64,000 bases of DNA from Methylobacterium aquaticum (GTDB taxonomy: Bacteria > Pseudomonadota > Alphaproteobacteria > Rhizobiales > Beijerinckiaceae). The position numbers and the translations under genes were made by a program. Location of the stretch: assembly GCF_016804325.1 (NCBI RefSeq), contig NZ_CP043627.1:486001-550000 (forward strand). Direction: 5' to 3'. The notes beneath the pieces are model-generated. The model was not told where the DNA came from and searched no databases. It was given only the letters and a program-made list of their open reading frames with translations. Of this stretch, positions 28,158 through 37,587 are shown one piece after another (position 1 is the stretch's first letter; each line of letters starts with the position of its first letter).

Positions 28158-28343
28158 GTCGGGAATCTCTCCGGTCGCCCGGGTTATCGGGCGGCCCGCG
28201 CCCGATGGCAACGGCCGTGGCGGAAGGGAGGCCCCGCGCGAGGATCGCGGCGGGGCCTCAAGTCGGGGAGGAAACGCCCATGAGCGTCCCGGACGTTCTC
28301 GCAAGCCTCGTGCCAGAACAGGCGCGAAAGCCTCCGGCTCCGG

Positions 28344-28886
28344 TCAGGCGCCGCCCTGGGGATCCTTGCTCTCGGGATCCTTGCTGTCCGGGTCCTGGCC
28401 CGGCCAGTCGACGATGCGGTCCGGCAGTTCGTCGGTCTCGAACTCCTCCTCGGTGCCGCTGACCTTGCCGCGGACGGAGATGCCGGCCTCGTGCACGGTG
28501 CGGCGGGTGCCGGAGACCAGCGGATGCCACCAGGGCAGGTCGCGCCCGTCCCGCACCAGGCGGTAGCCGCAGGTCGGCGGCAGCCAGGGCAGGGCGCGCA
28601 CCGCCTCGGGCGTCAGCCGGACGCAATCGGGCACCTTGCGCTGGCGCCGCGGGTAGTCGCGGCAGCGGCAGGTGCCGGCATCGAGCAGCGTGCAGCCGAT
28701 ATCGGTGTAGTGGATCTCGCCCGAATCCTCGTCCTCGAGCTTGAGGAGGCAGCAGCGGCCGCAGCCGTCGCACAGGCTCTCCCACTCCTCGGGGCTCAGG
28801 GCCTCCAGGGTCTTCTCGCGCCAGAACGGGGTCGCCGCCTTGAGGGAGGCGGGCGGGCGCGGGGGGGTGAGGCGGGCTTTGGCCAC
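28344..28886 (-). CDS. YcgN-family cysteine-cluster protein (UPF0260)
   Basis: 180 residues. It carries the family pattern of clustered cysteines: [14 protein letters not shown], then [18 protein letters not shown] and [11 protein letters not shown], with a later CGYRL and WHPLVSG. The cysteines could bind metal or an iron-sulfur cluster; the biochemical role of UPF0260 is unknown. The last residues form a short acidic repeat ([10 protein letters not shown]) written by near-identical 15-bp DNA units at 28368-28398. It lies upstream of gshB on the same strand and is divergent from the penicillin-binding protein. Confidence 0.93.
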   Translation of the reverse strand: MAKARLTPPRPPASLKAATPFWREKTLEALSPEEWESLCDGCGRCCLLKLEDEDSGEIHYTDIGCTLLDAGTCRCRDYPRRQRKVPDCVRLTPEAVRALPWLPPTCGYRLVRDGRDLPWWHPLVSGTRRTVHEAGISVRGKVSGTEEEFETDELPDRIVDWPGQDPDSKDPESKDPQGGA

Positions 28887-29136
28887 GGCTGCTCAAGGCC
28901 TTCGAGGCGCCGGATCGACGGCGCGGAGGGGATAATCGGGGATGGAGGATGCCCTCCTGTGCCGCGCCCGGGCCTCGAGAGCAAGCGGAGCCTGTCGCGC
29001 CTGCGCAATCCTGCGACGTCGTGTCGGCGCGCCAGCGCCCCATATAGGCCTTGGATGCCTGCGACCGGGGTCCGGTCTCGCGCTAGGATGCGAGACTTGC
29101 TAAACCTCCGCGTTGCCCACCCGAGGACCGTCCGAC

Positions 29137-31359
29137 GTGCCCGAGACCCGGCCCACCAACCGGCTGACCCAGCTCCGGACCCGCCTGTCCCACGGGCTGC
29201 TCGGCTTCGACGCCTGGCTGAATGACGGCCTCTACAACGGCGGCCGCTCGTTCGGCGAGGCCTATGGCCGCTACGCCGAGAAGATCCAGCGCCGCTTCCG
29301 GGTCACGGGCGCCAAGCGCGTCGTCCTCGACCTCGCGAGCGAGGGGGTGACCCTCGGGCTCGCCGGCGGCGTGGTGATGCTGACCTTGGCCCAGTCGGCC
29401 TTTAACACGACCAGCGAGAACTGGCTCAAGGCCCCTGACCTCGCCGTCACCTTCCTCGACCGCTACGGCACCGAGGTCGGGCGGCGCGGCATCAAGCACG
29501 ACGATTCGCTGCGCATCGACGAATTCCCCGACTTCCTCGTCAAGGCGCTGATCTCGACCGAGGACCGGCGCTTCTACGAGCATTGGGGCATCGACCCGAT
29601 CGGGACGCTGCGCGCCGTCACGGTGAATGCCCGCGGCGGCCACGTCCAGGGTGGGTCCTCGCTGAGCCAGCAGCTCGCCAAGAACCTCTTCCTGTCGAAC
29701 GAGCGCTCGCTCGAGCGCAAGATCAACGAGGCGTTCCTGGCGCTCTGGCTCGAATGCCACCTGACCAAGAACGAGATCCTGAAGCTCTACCTCGACCGGG
29801 CCTATATGGGCGGCGGCACCTTCGGGGCGGCCGCCGCGGCGGATTACTACTTCGGCAAGAACCTGAAGGACATCACCCTGCAGGAGGCCGCCATGCTGGC
29901 CGGCCTGTTCAAGGCGCCGACCAAATACGCCCCCCACGTCAACCTGCCGGCGGCCCGCGCCCGCGCGGCGGACGTGCTGCACAACATGGTCGAGGCCGGC
30001 TACCTGACGGAGGGCCAGATCCAGTCGGCCCTGCGCAACCCGGCGACCCCGGTGACCCGCTCGCGCGACATCAGCGCCGATTACTACCTCGACTGGGCCT
30101 TCAACGAGATCAAGAAGCTCGTCGACGAGGGCAAGCTGAAGAAGGAGCGGGTGCTGGTGGTGAAGACCCCGCTCGACCTCGCGATCCAGAAGCGGGCCGA
30201 CCAGGCGGTGGAGAACGTCCTGCGCCAGTTCGGCGACGCCTTCGACGTCGAGCAGGCGGCCCTGGTCACCATGGACCCGGATGGCGCCGTGCGGGCGATG
30301 GTCGGCGGCGCCGATTACGGCCAGAGCCAGTTCAACCGCGCCACCGATGCGCTCCGCCAGCCCGGTTCGTCGTACAAGCCCTACGTCTACGCCGCGGCGC
30401 TCGCCACCGGGCAGTGGCGGCCCGACAGCAAGGTGGTCGACCGGCCGGTCTGCATCGGCAACTGGTGCCCGGCCAATTACGGCCGCTCCTTCTCCGGCAC
30501 CGTGCCGCTGTGGCTCGCGGTGGCCAAATCGATCAACACCATCCCGGTGCAGTTCTCGATCGCCATGGGCAAGCAGCTCGGCGAGACCCACGATGCCCGC
30601 GCCGCCAAGCTCGGCCGGGCCAAGATCATCGAGTTGTCCCACAGGATGGGCATCACCTCGAACCTGGTCGATTCGGTCTCGCTGCCGATCGGCTCGGCCG
30701 AGGTGACGGTGATCGACCAGGCCGCCGGCTACTCGGTCTTCGCCAATGGCGGCAAGCGGGCCAAGCCCTACGCGGCGACCGAGATCCGCACCGGCGCCGG
30801 CGAGGTGATCTACCGCCACGACACCAGCGAGGCGCCGCCCGAGCAGGTCCTGTCGACCCGGGTGGTCGCCGACATGAACTACATGCTCAACAAGGTCGTG
30901 GACGAGGGCACCGGCCGCAAGGCGGCGATCGAGGGCGTACGCACCGCCGGCAAGTCCGGCACCACCAACGCCTACCGCGACGCCTGGTTCGTCGGCTATA
31001 CCGGCAACCTCGTGACCGCGGTCTGGTACGGCAACGACGACCATTCCTCGACCAAGAACCTGACCGGCGGCTCGCTGCCGGCGATCACCTTCCACGAGGT
31101 CATGGCCCCGGCCCACCAGGGCATCGAGATCAAGCCCCTGCCCGGCTTCGAATCCGACAAGGCCGGCGCGCGCAATGCGCAAGCCGCCGCCCCGACCGCG
31201 CCGCCTCCCGGCGCGCCGGCCGGCGCCCTGTCGCGCCGCTCCTTCGAGGTACTGGGGGGCTTGGGGAACCTGTTCCGCTCGGTCGAGGCGCCCCCGCCGG
31301 GGCGGGCGGCGTTCAACGTGATCGACCGGCCCGGCTCGCCCGGCAGCTCGTCGAACTAG
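29137..31359 (+). CDS. Class A penicillin-binding protein (PBP1A-like)
   Basis: 740 residues from GTG 29137, with GAGG at an acceptable distance; a TTG 24 bases upstream is the alternative. After a cytoplasmic head and membrane helix (about 70-90) comes the GT51 glycosyltransferase domain (ISTEDRRFYEHWGIDPIGTL; QGGSSLSQQLAKNLFL; MAGGG-like YMGGGTFG). The transpeptidase domain has the three penicillin-binding motifs: SSYK in QPGSSYKPYVYA, SIN in VAKSINTIPVQF, and KSGTT in RTAGKSGTTNAY. It polymerises and crosslinks peptidoglycan at the inner membrane. The tail after about residue 670 is Ala/Pro-rich. The gene is probably monocistronic. Confidence 0.95.
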   Translation: MPETRPTNRLTQLRTRLSHGLLGFDAWLNDGLYNGGRSFGEAYGRYAEKIQRRFRVTGAKRVVLDLASEGVTLGLAGGVVMLTLAQSAFNTTSENWLKAPDLAVTFLDRYGTEVGRRGIKHDDSLRIDEFPDFLVKALISTEDRRFYEHWGIDPIGTLRAVTVNARGGHVQGGSSLSQQLAKNLFLSNERSLERKINEAFLALWLECHLTKNEILKLYLDRAYMGGGTFGAAAAADYYFGKNLKDITLQEAAMLAGLFKAPTKYAPHVNLPAARARAADVLHNMVEAGYLTEGQIQSALRNPATPVTRSRDISADYYLDWAFNEIKKLVDEGKLKKERVLVVKTPLDLAIQKRADQAVENVLRQFGDAFDVEQAALVTMDPDGAVRAMVGGADYGQSQFNRATDALRQPGSSYKPYVYAAALATGQWRPDSKVVDRPVCIGNWCPANYGRSFSGTVPLWLAVAKSINTIPVQFSIAMGKQLGETHDARAAKLGRAKIIELSHRMGITSNLVDSVSLPIGSAEVTVIDQAAGYSVFANGGKRAKPYAATEIRTGAGEVIYRHDTSEAPPEQVLSTRVVADMNYMLNKVVDEGTGRKAAIEGVRTAGKSGTTNAYRDAWFVGYTGNLVTAVWYGNDDHSSTKNLTGGSLPAITFHEVMAPAHQGIEIKPLPGFESDKAGARNAQAAAPTAPPPGAPAGALSRRSFEVLGGLGNLFRSVEAPPPGRAAFNVIDRPGSPGSSSN

Positions 31360-31435
31360 AGCGGCGGGCCCGCAACGGGGGCCTATGCCGAGCCGACCTG
31401 CATCAGACAGACCACACGCGACGGACTCGGAACGG

Positions 31436-32173
31436 ATGACGACGGCTTTCACCCACTGGCATTCCGGTCCCCCGTATTTCGACTTCGTCGCCAGGATGGC
31501 GCGCGCCAAGAATGCGCGGGGCTACCTGGAGGTCGGCGTCCGGGACGGCACCACCCTGTCGCGGATCGACTGCCCGAGCATCGGCGTCGATCCGTTCTTC
31601 CAGATCACCGGCAACGTGATCGGAAAGAAGACGAACCTTCATCTCTACCAGATGACGAGCGACGACTTCTTTCGCGATTACGAACCGAGCAGGATCATCA
31701 ACGCGCCGATCGACGTGATCTTTCTCGACGGCCTGCATCAGTTCGAATACCTGCTGCGCGACTTCATCAACAGCGAGAAGGTGACGCATCGCCACGGCCT
31801 GATCATGCTGGACGATTGCCTGCCCGCCAATGCCGAGATGACCGAGCGCACCCACAACCAGGAGGGGCGCGCGAACACGGACCTGGCGGGGTGGTGGACC
31901 GGCGACGTCTGGAAGCTGCTGCCGATCCTGGAAAAATATCGCCCCGACCTGCGCGTGACCGCCGTCGACGTGCGCCCGACGGGCAGCATCTGCATCACCA
32001 ACCTCGATCCGTCCTCCACGGTCCTGGAGCGGAACTACTACGCCATCCTCGACGAGTATCGGGGGATCACCATGGACGACGCCCTGTGCGCGCGCTTCTA
32101 CGACGGCCGGACGATCGTCGGGGCCGACACGATCCTGAATGGCTTCGAGGCGTCGCTGTTCGTCGGGCCTTGA
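31436..32173 (+). CDS. Class I SAM-dependent methyltransferase-like protein
   Basis: 245 residues from ATG 31436 (GGAACGG upstream). Residues about 30-60 give the SAM-binding strand-loop YLEVGVRDGTTLSRI, and a later acidic strand DVIFLDGLHQFEYLLRDF matches the Methyltransf_24 family seen in glycan-modifying and polysaccharide clusters; LIMLDDCLPANAEMT continues the fold. The target is probably a sugar or small metabolite. It is followed by a secreted tailspike-like protein, a GT14 glycosyltransferase and an acetyltransferase, which supports a role in cell-surface glycan decoration, though the genes do not form one operon. Confidence 0.85.
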   Translation: MTTAFTHWHSGPPYFDFVARMARAKNARGYLEVGVRDGTTLSRIDCPSIGVDPFFQITGNVIGKKTNLHLYQMTSDDFFRDYEPSRIINAPIDVIFLDGLHQFEYLLRDFINSEKVTHRHGLIMLDDCLPANAEMTERTHNQEGRANTDLAGWWTGDVWKLLPILEKYRPDLRVTAVDVRPTGSICITNLDPSSTVLERNYYAILDEYRGITMDDALCARFYDGRTIVGADTILNGFEASLFVGP

Positions 32174-32288
32174 GCCAATGCGGTCGATGGCCAGATCGGG
32201 GTGCCGTGGGGCCGAAGCCGAATGCTTTCAACGGCTCGCTGCCACAGCGCCAGATCCCAAGCCTGCAGCACGATGCGAAGGAGGCTTC

Positions 32289-33788
32289 ATGAAGTTCATA
32301 ACGGCCATCCTTGCCAGCGCACTCGTACTGGGGTTTGAAACGAGAGCACGCGCATTGGATCAGAGACAAGAGACTCTGGATATCGGATTGCCTCGATCCG
32401 AGACCGACACCACCCTTGGTACCCCCTTTCGAGCGGCGGTGCTCGCGGATCTTCCAGCAGCATCGACCCGCGGCTTACGTCCTGGTGCGATCATCGGACT
32501 TGGCGGCAGAACGGCTGTAGGCGACGGTGGCGGCGGATTGTACGTCTGGGCACCGTCTTCGCGAGCGGCGGAGGATGGCTGTACGACGATCCGCCCGGCT
32601 GACATCGCGCCAACCGCGGCAGGACGCTGGCTCAGAGTCGATGCCGCTCCTCTGAATGTGCGATGCTTCGGAGCGAAGCTGGACGGCCGCTCGGACGATT
32701 CCGCGGCGTTTTCGGCAGCCCGTTCAGCGGCACCCGATGGGGTAATCGACGTTCCGGCCGGCCTCATCAACCTTACCATGGGTGTTTCCGGTGGGCCTTC
32801 GACCTCGGTCCTATGGCGGATGAATGGCAACAAATATCCCGACAAAAAGACCCCTGTTTACGGCGTAGGCACCGACATTGTTGAAACATTGCTTCCATTC
32901 AACGGAAAATACCTTTCTCGGTCGCAAACAGACCGAGAGACCGGCGCTGTGCTAACAGTACGACAAGACATCACACATTCCACGGTCGGGACTGGCGTGA
33001 TACCAACATTGAACACCGAAACATACATTACCAGCAACCCAAAGGGCCAGTTTGTTTGGAACAACCTCCATAAGATGTACGATAAATCACGCTTGCCGGG
33101 CGGGAATAATGTAACTACCTACTCCCAATACAATCGCGAGGAAGGTGGAACGCCCGGCTGGGGCCTCGTTGTCGAGCATCGCGACAAGAGCGGCAAGCCA
33201 TCCAGCGCAACGGCAGCCTCCGTCGCAGCAGAGTTCGATCTCTTCGGTGAAAACCACGATGATAGCGACAGGCGGATTGGTATCGACATGGTTGTGGGAC
33301 GCCATTACCCTGCCAAAGGCCGTTTCATGGAGGCAGCGACTGCATTTCGCACCAGCTCTGTTTTGCAAAATGGCATGCACGAACTCGAACAAAGCTGGTT
33401 CAAGCGTGGTTTCAGTGTCGAATCAGGAATATCCGTCGCAGCGTTCGATGCATCTCGCGCAAAATATCTCGACAAAAATAAAATCGCTCTGAGAATTGGC
33501 GCCGAAAATACGATCGATTTATCGAACGACGGAGCCAGACTCCTCGTCTGGAACGTTGACGGACTACAATATCTCGTCGACGGTCTCCCAGTGTTCAAAA
33601 TTGACGATAAAGGCAACGTGCATATGAGAGGAACGATTAAATCAGGAGGGCTTCCAGATCAACGCGTGCCGGCGCCAAGCGCAAGCAAATCGCCCTGCAG
33701 GACCGGAGAACACGCTTGGGACAGCAAGTTCGAATATCGGTGCGTTGACACCAACACCTGGAAACGAACTGAATTAATAGACTGGTGA
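32289..33788 (+). CDS. Secreted pectate-lyase-3/tailspike-like beta-helix protein
   Basis: 499 residues from ATG 32289 with GGAGG upstream. A signal peptide (MKFITAILASALVLGF...ARA-L) directs export. At about residues 115-155 the Pectate_lyase_3 entry motif is clear: LNVRCFGAKLDGRSDDSAAF then GVIDVPAGLINL; in phage tailspikes and secreted lyases this starts a right-handed beta-helix. The C-terminus (AWDSKFEYRCVDTNTWKRTE) is the short end domain typical of phage tail and tailspike-like proteins. It may bind or cut a polysaccharide outside the cell. GC falls strongly along the gene: the first third is host-like, the last half is AT-richer, as if two sources were joined. Confidence 0.7.
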   Translation: MKFITAILASALVLGFETRARALDQRQETLDIGLPRSETDTTLGTPFRAAVLADLPAASTRGLRPGAIIGLGGRTAVGDGGGGLYVWAPSSRAAEDGCTTIRPADIAPTAAGRWLRVDAAPLNVRCFGAKLDGRSDDSAAFSAARSAAPDGVIDVPAGLINLTMGVSGGPSTSVLWRMNGNKYPDKKTPVYGVGTDIVETLLPFNGKYLSRSQTDRETGAVLTVRQDITHSTVGTGVIPTLNTETYITSNPKGQFVWNNLHKMYDKSRLPGGNNVTTYSQYNREEGGTPGWGLVVEHRDKSGKPSSATAASVAAEFDLFGENHDDSDRRIGIDMVVGRHYPAKGRFMEAATAFRTSSVLQNGMHELEQSWFKRGFSVESGISVAAFDASRAKYLDKNKIALRIGAENTIDLSNDGARLLVWNVDGLQYLVDGLPVFKIDDKGNVHMRGTIKSGGLPDQRVPAPSASKSPCRTGEHAWDSKFEYRCVDTNTWKRTELIDW

Positions 33789-34072
33789 TTTGCAAGTTTG
33801 TATCAGCGCTCGCAATCTCTGCTCCTAAATAATTATTAGGTACCCGCAAAACAAATATTTTATATAGATATTTTGCGTGCAAATTCATAAATATGACTCC
33901 ACCAAATGCCACAAATGTATATATTGCTATAAATTAATTACACATATGTATAATATTATTAATGGGCGATATAAAATAATACAATTGTAATTGGCGAAAA
34001 GCCTATCGAATTCAGCACTCCAGTCTCCCGATCTACTCAGTTTATCCATAGATAATCGGCGATGATTATTGA
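33789..34072. other. AT-rich convergent intergenic region
   Basis: About 284 bases of very AT-rich DNA (for example aaatattttatatagatatt) between the tailspike-like gene and the convergent glycosyltransferase. Nothing coding is seen. Such composition is far from the host average and marks this as transferred DNA. Confidence 0.5.
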
Positions 34073-35401
34073 TTATGATGACCAATGCTTGCCGAAAATT
34101 ATCAAGCGTCTCACGATTTCAATCATATCCGCGCTGTCATGATCATCCTTAAGAGAAAAAAAGCCTTTGCTCTCAAGATCTAAAGGAATGATGTCACGCT
34201 GGGCAAATACACCATAGGTTCTGACACGCGCCAACGCTACCAAAGCATTTTTTTGGATGGACGGTCTTTCAAAATATCCCTTGAAATCAAAGCTCTCAAG
34301 AAGACATGCTTTGAAATTTTCCTTATCTTCGCTTACTATTCTAATTGTTAGATTTTCGGCAAAGTCGGGTACAGTAATGAGAATATTGATTAAGGTGCCA
34401 GATAAGTTTTCGTTTCGGCAATGATTATGCACGGCGATGTTAAAGCCGGCCAACTGTTTCAGAATCTCATAGATCCGCTCGACACAAGTCGCGCTGCTCT
34501 GAGAAGCAGACGTTGTCAATGATTCTTTCGACCTCAAATATTCAAAATAAATACCACACTTAAAATGTCGGTCTATTATTGATTTTTCTACCTCATAACT
34601 CAGTTTAGCTTGGCGCTTCCTGATGAATAGTCTATCAGATTGAGATGATTCATTATATAAATTATCCGTCATGATCAAGTTACTATTATCAGTCAAATGG
34701 GGGAGCGCGACAACAGTGGTCTCTTTATTTTCGTGCGAAGATATATGCGACTCCAAGACTGATTGTATCGCGCACTCATCAGCATGAATAGATGTTCTAA
34801 AAATATCAAACGCACCCTTGCTGTCTTCATTTAGCAAGATTTCACAGTGTTGTCTCGACAGTACAATCCAATTCGAGCCGTGATAAATATCATCGTAAAA
34901 TTCCTCACTGCGATCTACTATATCAATGGCAAAGCCCCCCACACCTGGCAATTCCTTATAACAAGCAGAAAATCTACTTTCTATATCTGCCCGCGGATAG
35001 CCAGTCATTTGAGAGGTCTGATAAGCCGGCACCAGGGATCTAGTCTGACTGAGAATAGATGCGATCTCATCTGGATGCTTAAGCGGCAGATGCTGCTCGC
35101 TAAGAAATACGACATGCGACCAATCAACATTATGACTGAGAGCCGCACGGATTGAATTGAGATAAACTTGAACCTGAGAAAAACCTGCCCAAGAACAATT
35201 GATTGAAGGTATTGTCAATATATTTTCATAGTGCTCGCTGATCCGCGTAGAAAATTTTTTCAGATTCTCGGGGGATTTCACGTCGTAATGGATAACAGCC
35301 ATGTCACAATCTCGCAGCACAGAACTCAGCAAGAACGCAACATGCTCGGCGCTTTGAAAGCAAACTACTACATAGCACAAGCCGCTTTGCGAATGTTTCA
35401 T
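34073..35401 (-). CDS. GT14 (core-2/I-branching type) glycosyltransferase
   Basis: 442 residues from ATG 35401, with a GAGGGA ribosome site; an upstream ATG at 35470 lacks one. The first 250 residues follow the GT14 Branch fold: CYVVVCFQSAEHVAFLLSS, the donor-site strand MAVIHYDVKSPENLKKF, CSWAGFSQVQVYLNSIRAAL, WSHVVFLSEQHLPLKHPDEI and GSNWIVLSRQHCEILL. The remaining ~190 residues are not recognised. Such enzymes add sugars to a surface glycan. The gene has about 40 percent GC in a roughly 70 percent GC genome, a strong sign of recent horizontal transfer. Confidence 0.82.
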   Translation of the reverse strand: MKHSQSGLCYVVVCFQSAEHVAFLLSSVLRDCDMAVIHYDVKSPENLKKFSTRISEHYENILTIPSINCSWAGFSQVQVYLNSIRAALSHNVDWSHVVFLSEQHLPLKHPDEIASILSQTRSLVPAYQTSQMTGYPRADIESRFSACYKELPGVGGFAIDIVDRSEEFYDDIYHGSNWIVLSRQHCEILLNEDSKGAFDIFRTSIHADECAIQSVLESHISSHENKETTVVALPHLTDNSNLIMTDNLYNESSQSDRLFIRKRQAKLSYEVEKSIIDRHFKCGIYFEYLRSKESLTTSASQSSATCVERIYEILKQLAGFNIAVHNHCRNENLSGTLINILITVPDFAENLTIRIVSEDKENFKACLLESFDFKGYFERPSIQKNALVALARVRTYGVFAQRDIIPLDLESKGFFSLKDDHDSADMIEIVRRLIIFGKHWSS

Positions 35402-35586
35402 TATACTTTCCCTCTTGAGCCATGGTACAGTTTCGAAAAAACGCACTAGAACACAGTCATAAATAAGCACACAGTCCTGCTATGGAGACGCAGATAACTA
35501 TTTGCCGCCCAAACTAGACGTCTTACATAAAAGATCCAAACATTAAAATCGAAGATCAACATAATCAGCCTTGAATTTTGATCTTA

Positions 35587-36327
35587 TTATATTAAGTCAG
35601 AAAGGTGTATTTTCCCTGGATCGTACATCGGCGTATTTGATACACGACGCTCGATTTCGTCTATAGACACTTCTGGACGCGACAAATCGATCCCGGCCAG
35701 CTGCCATGGCGCCAGCGTCCACCAACGCGAAGCAAGAAGCCTTTCTACCAACTCCGGCGCAAACCGCGTCTTCACAACTCGTGCCGGATTCCCGACCACG
35801 ATTGAGTAGGCAGGTACGTCTTTTGTCACAACGGACTCTGCACCCACAATTGCTCCGTTCGCAATTTTCACGCCAGGGCTGATGTAAGCGCGGTGACCAA
35901 TCCAAACATCATTCTCGATTATCGTTTCCGCGCCGGCAAAAAACCCATTGTAAGATGTTGTGTCAGGCCTGAACTGGTTGTACTGATCAGATCCCGAAAA
36001 ATCACCTCCTGTCGAAAACATTTTATCACCAATATAAAAAAATGGTGATGTACTCAGCCATTGAACTGGATGATTTCCGCGCCCAACCGACACCTCTTCA
36101 CCTATTGAGACGTATCTCCCAATAGTTACATTATTATAATGACCGCTCACTGCGTAACTGAATGCGCCAATACTGCATCTTCCGATGATTTGCATCCATT
36201 TAATACTGCAAGGCGCCTCAAAAACGCTGTTTATTGGAAGACTTGTCATGCCAGAACCGAGAAAGCACTCAACTCCCCTTTCGTACAACTTTGCTTTCAT
36301 TTCGTCAGTTATGGTTACATTTGTCAT
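35587..36327 (-). CDS. CatB/Vat-like hexapeptide O-acetyltransferase
   Basis: 246 residues from ATG 36327, which has an excellent ribosome site (AAGGAG); starts further up at 36414 or 36516 are open but have none. Left-handed beta-helix turns run through the middle (CSIGAFSYAVSGHYNNVTIG; RYVSIGEEVSVGRG), then the xenobiotic/CatB acetyltransferase hallmark GNHPVQWLSTSPFF with the catalytic histidine. Closing turns are IIENDVWIGHRAYISPGVKI and PAYSIVVGNPARVVKTRF. It transfers acetyl groups from acetyl-CoA, here probably to a sugar, given the neighbouring GT14 gene. GC is well below the host average. Confidence 0.88.
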   Translation of the reverse strand: MTNVTITDEMKAKLYERGVECFLGSGMTSLPINSVFEAPCSIKWMQIIGRCSIGAFSYAVSGHYNNVTIGRYVSIGEEVSVGRGNHPVQWLSTSPFFYIGDKMFSTGGDFSGSDQYNQFRPDTTSYNGFFAGAETIIENDVWIGHRAYISPGVKIANGAIVGAESVVTKDVPAYSIVVGNPARVVKTRFAPELVERLLASRWWTLAPWQLAGIDLSRPEVSIDEIERRVSNTPMYDPGKIHLSDLI

Positions 36328-36876
36328 ATTGCTCTCCTTTTTAACAGCGGCGTTTCCCGTCTGCGGTTGAGTTTTTTTAGAACCGAATCGTAAAATCCGT
36401 TCCAGTATTGTCATGGGAGCACACTTGTGTCGCCAAATGGCATCGAATCCGAAATTTTTGCTCCAGCCATGGCTTCGCTCCGCACGGCACGAAGCCGAGA
36501 ATGACGCACGGCCCAAACATTCCCTTGATGCTCAAACCATAACTTAAGCTCTACCTTTGCTGAATGAAACAGATACAATCTTGTCCACCTTTATGCTGAA
36601 TCTCAGCCCTGGATCGCCTCGAGGTTACTACAGAAGGCACCGCTTCCCAACGCATATAGCTGAGTTCCATGGTCATCTGACGACTATCAAATGCGCTGCA
36701 TACCGTCCAGCCATAGCCGCAACCTGCTTCGAGATCGTCTCGGCTCGCGTTGACGACGGGTTCCGAAGCGACGCTGCGGACGGGTTCACGCCTTCCGGGC
36801 ACTTCCGACGATATTCTCCGGGCTTCTGCAAAAACCCGTTCGGCCCCGGCCCGACCTGAGCTAGACACGGGCCACG
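36328..36876. other. 549-bp intergenic region, right border of the low-GC block
   Basis: No gene is supported. It contains an inverted repeat GGCTTCG-12 nt-CGAAGCC (36471-36496). GC rises back to host level by about 36700, so the edge of the transferred DNA probably lies here. No integrase, tRNA or direct repeat was seen at the border. Confidence 0.4.
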
Positions 36877-37587
36877 ATGCTGATCGAGAAACCCGCCCGT
36901 CCGGCCTCCGGGCGCGCCCCGTCCCCCGGCCTTCGCCTGCCGCCGCCACTCCTGCGGAAGGCTCTCCGCCTGCGCCGGGTCGGCACCGTCGGGCTGGTGC
37001 TCTACGCCCTCGTGCTCGGCGCGACCTTGGGCCTCGCCTCCGCCAACTGGGCGACGCGGGGGCGCTATCCGTTCGGGGGCGTCACCCTGAATGCCTGGAC
37101 GGCCTGGCCGAAGATCGGCTCGCGCGAGGCCGACCCCTATGTGCGGGCGATCCATGCCCGCACCGGCGAGATTCCCCTGGCGCTCGGCGAGGGACTGCTG
37201 CTGACCGCGCTCACCGACGATGCCGGGCGGCGGCTCGATCCGTCCTGCCGCTACCGCGTCGCCGGGGCCACGCCGCCGGCCCGGGCCTGGACCCTGACGG
37301 TGGAACGCGGCCGCCATCCCAAGCCCGCCGAAGCGCAAGCCGCCACGCCGCAGCCGGGTCCGCCGCCGCGCACCGGCTTCACCTCGACGGAGGTGCTGCG
37401 CGACCGCGACGGGCGCTTCTCGGTGGTCGTGAGCCCGGATGTGCAACCCGGCAACTGGCTGCCGATGCCGGACGGCGACGGCTCGATCCGGCTGGTCCTG
37501 CGCCTCTACGACACGCCGGTGGCGGCGAGCACCGGGGTGCTCGAGCGCGAGGGCGTTCCTTCGATCACCCGGGAGGATTGCCGGTGA
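36877..37587 (+). CDS. DUF1214 domain-containing membrane-anchored protein
   Basis: 236 residues from ATG 36877. A basic head is followed by one membrane helix (VGTVGLVLYALVLGATLGLA, about 38-57) and an outside domain with the DUF1214 pattern: WPKIGSREADPYVRAIHA, GEGLLLTALTDDAGRRL, CRYRVAGATPPARAWTLTV and the end SIRLVLRLYDTP. Its stop overlaps the GTG start of the next gene by 4 bp. In many Rhizobiales these two short proteins (DUF1214 then DUF1254) occur as a pair, as split halves of the longer DUF1254-DUF1214 proteins. No function is established. Confidence 0.88.
   Translation: MLIEKPARPASGRAPSPGLRLPPPLLRKALRLRRVGTVGLVLYALVLGATLGLASANWATRGRYPFGGVTLNAWTAWPKIGSREADPYVRAIHARTGEIPLALGEGLLLTALTDDAGRRLDPSCRYRVAGATPPARAWTLTVERGRHPKPAEAQAATPQPGPPPRTGFTSTEVLRDRDGRFSVVVSPDVQPGNWLPMPDGDGSIRLVLRLYDTPVAASTGVLEREGVPSITREDCR

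Noticed and set aside
28279..28462. Short plus-strand frame ([20 protein letters not shown]) with a good GGGGAGG ribosome site
   Set aside because: Most of it overlaps the end of the UPF0260 gene in antisense and turns into Arg/Pro/Cys noise; the ribosome-like site is probably chance.
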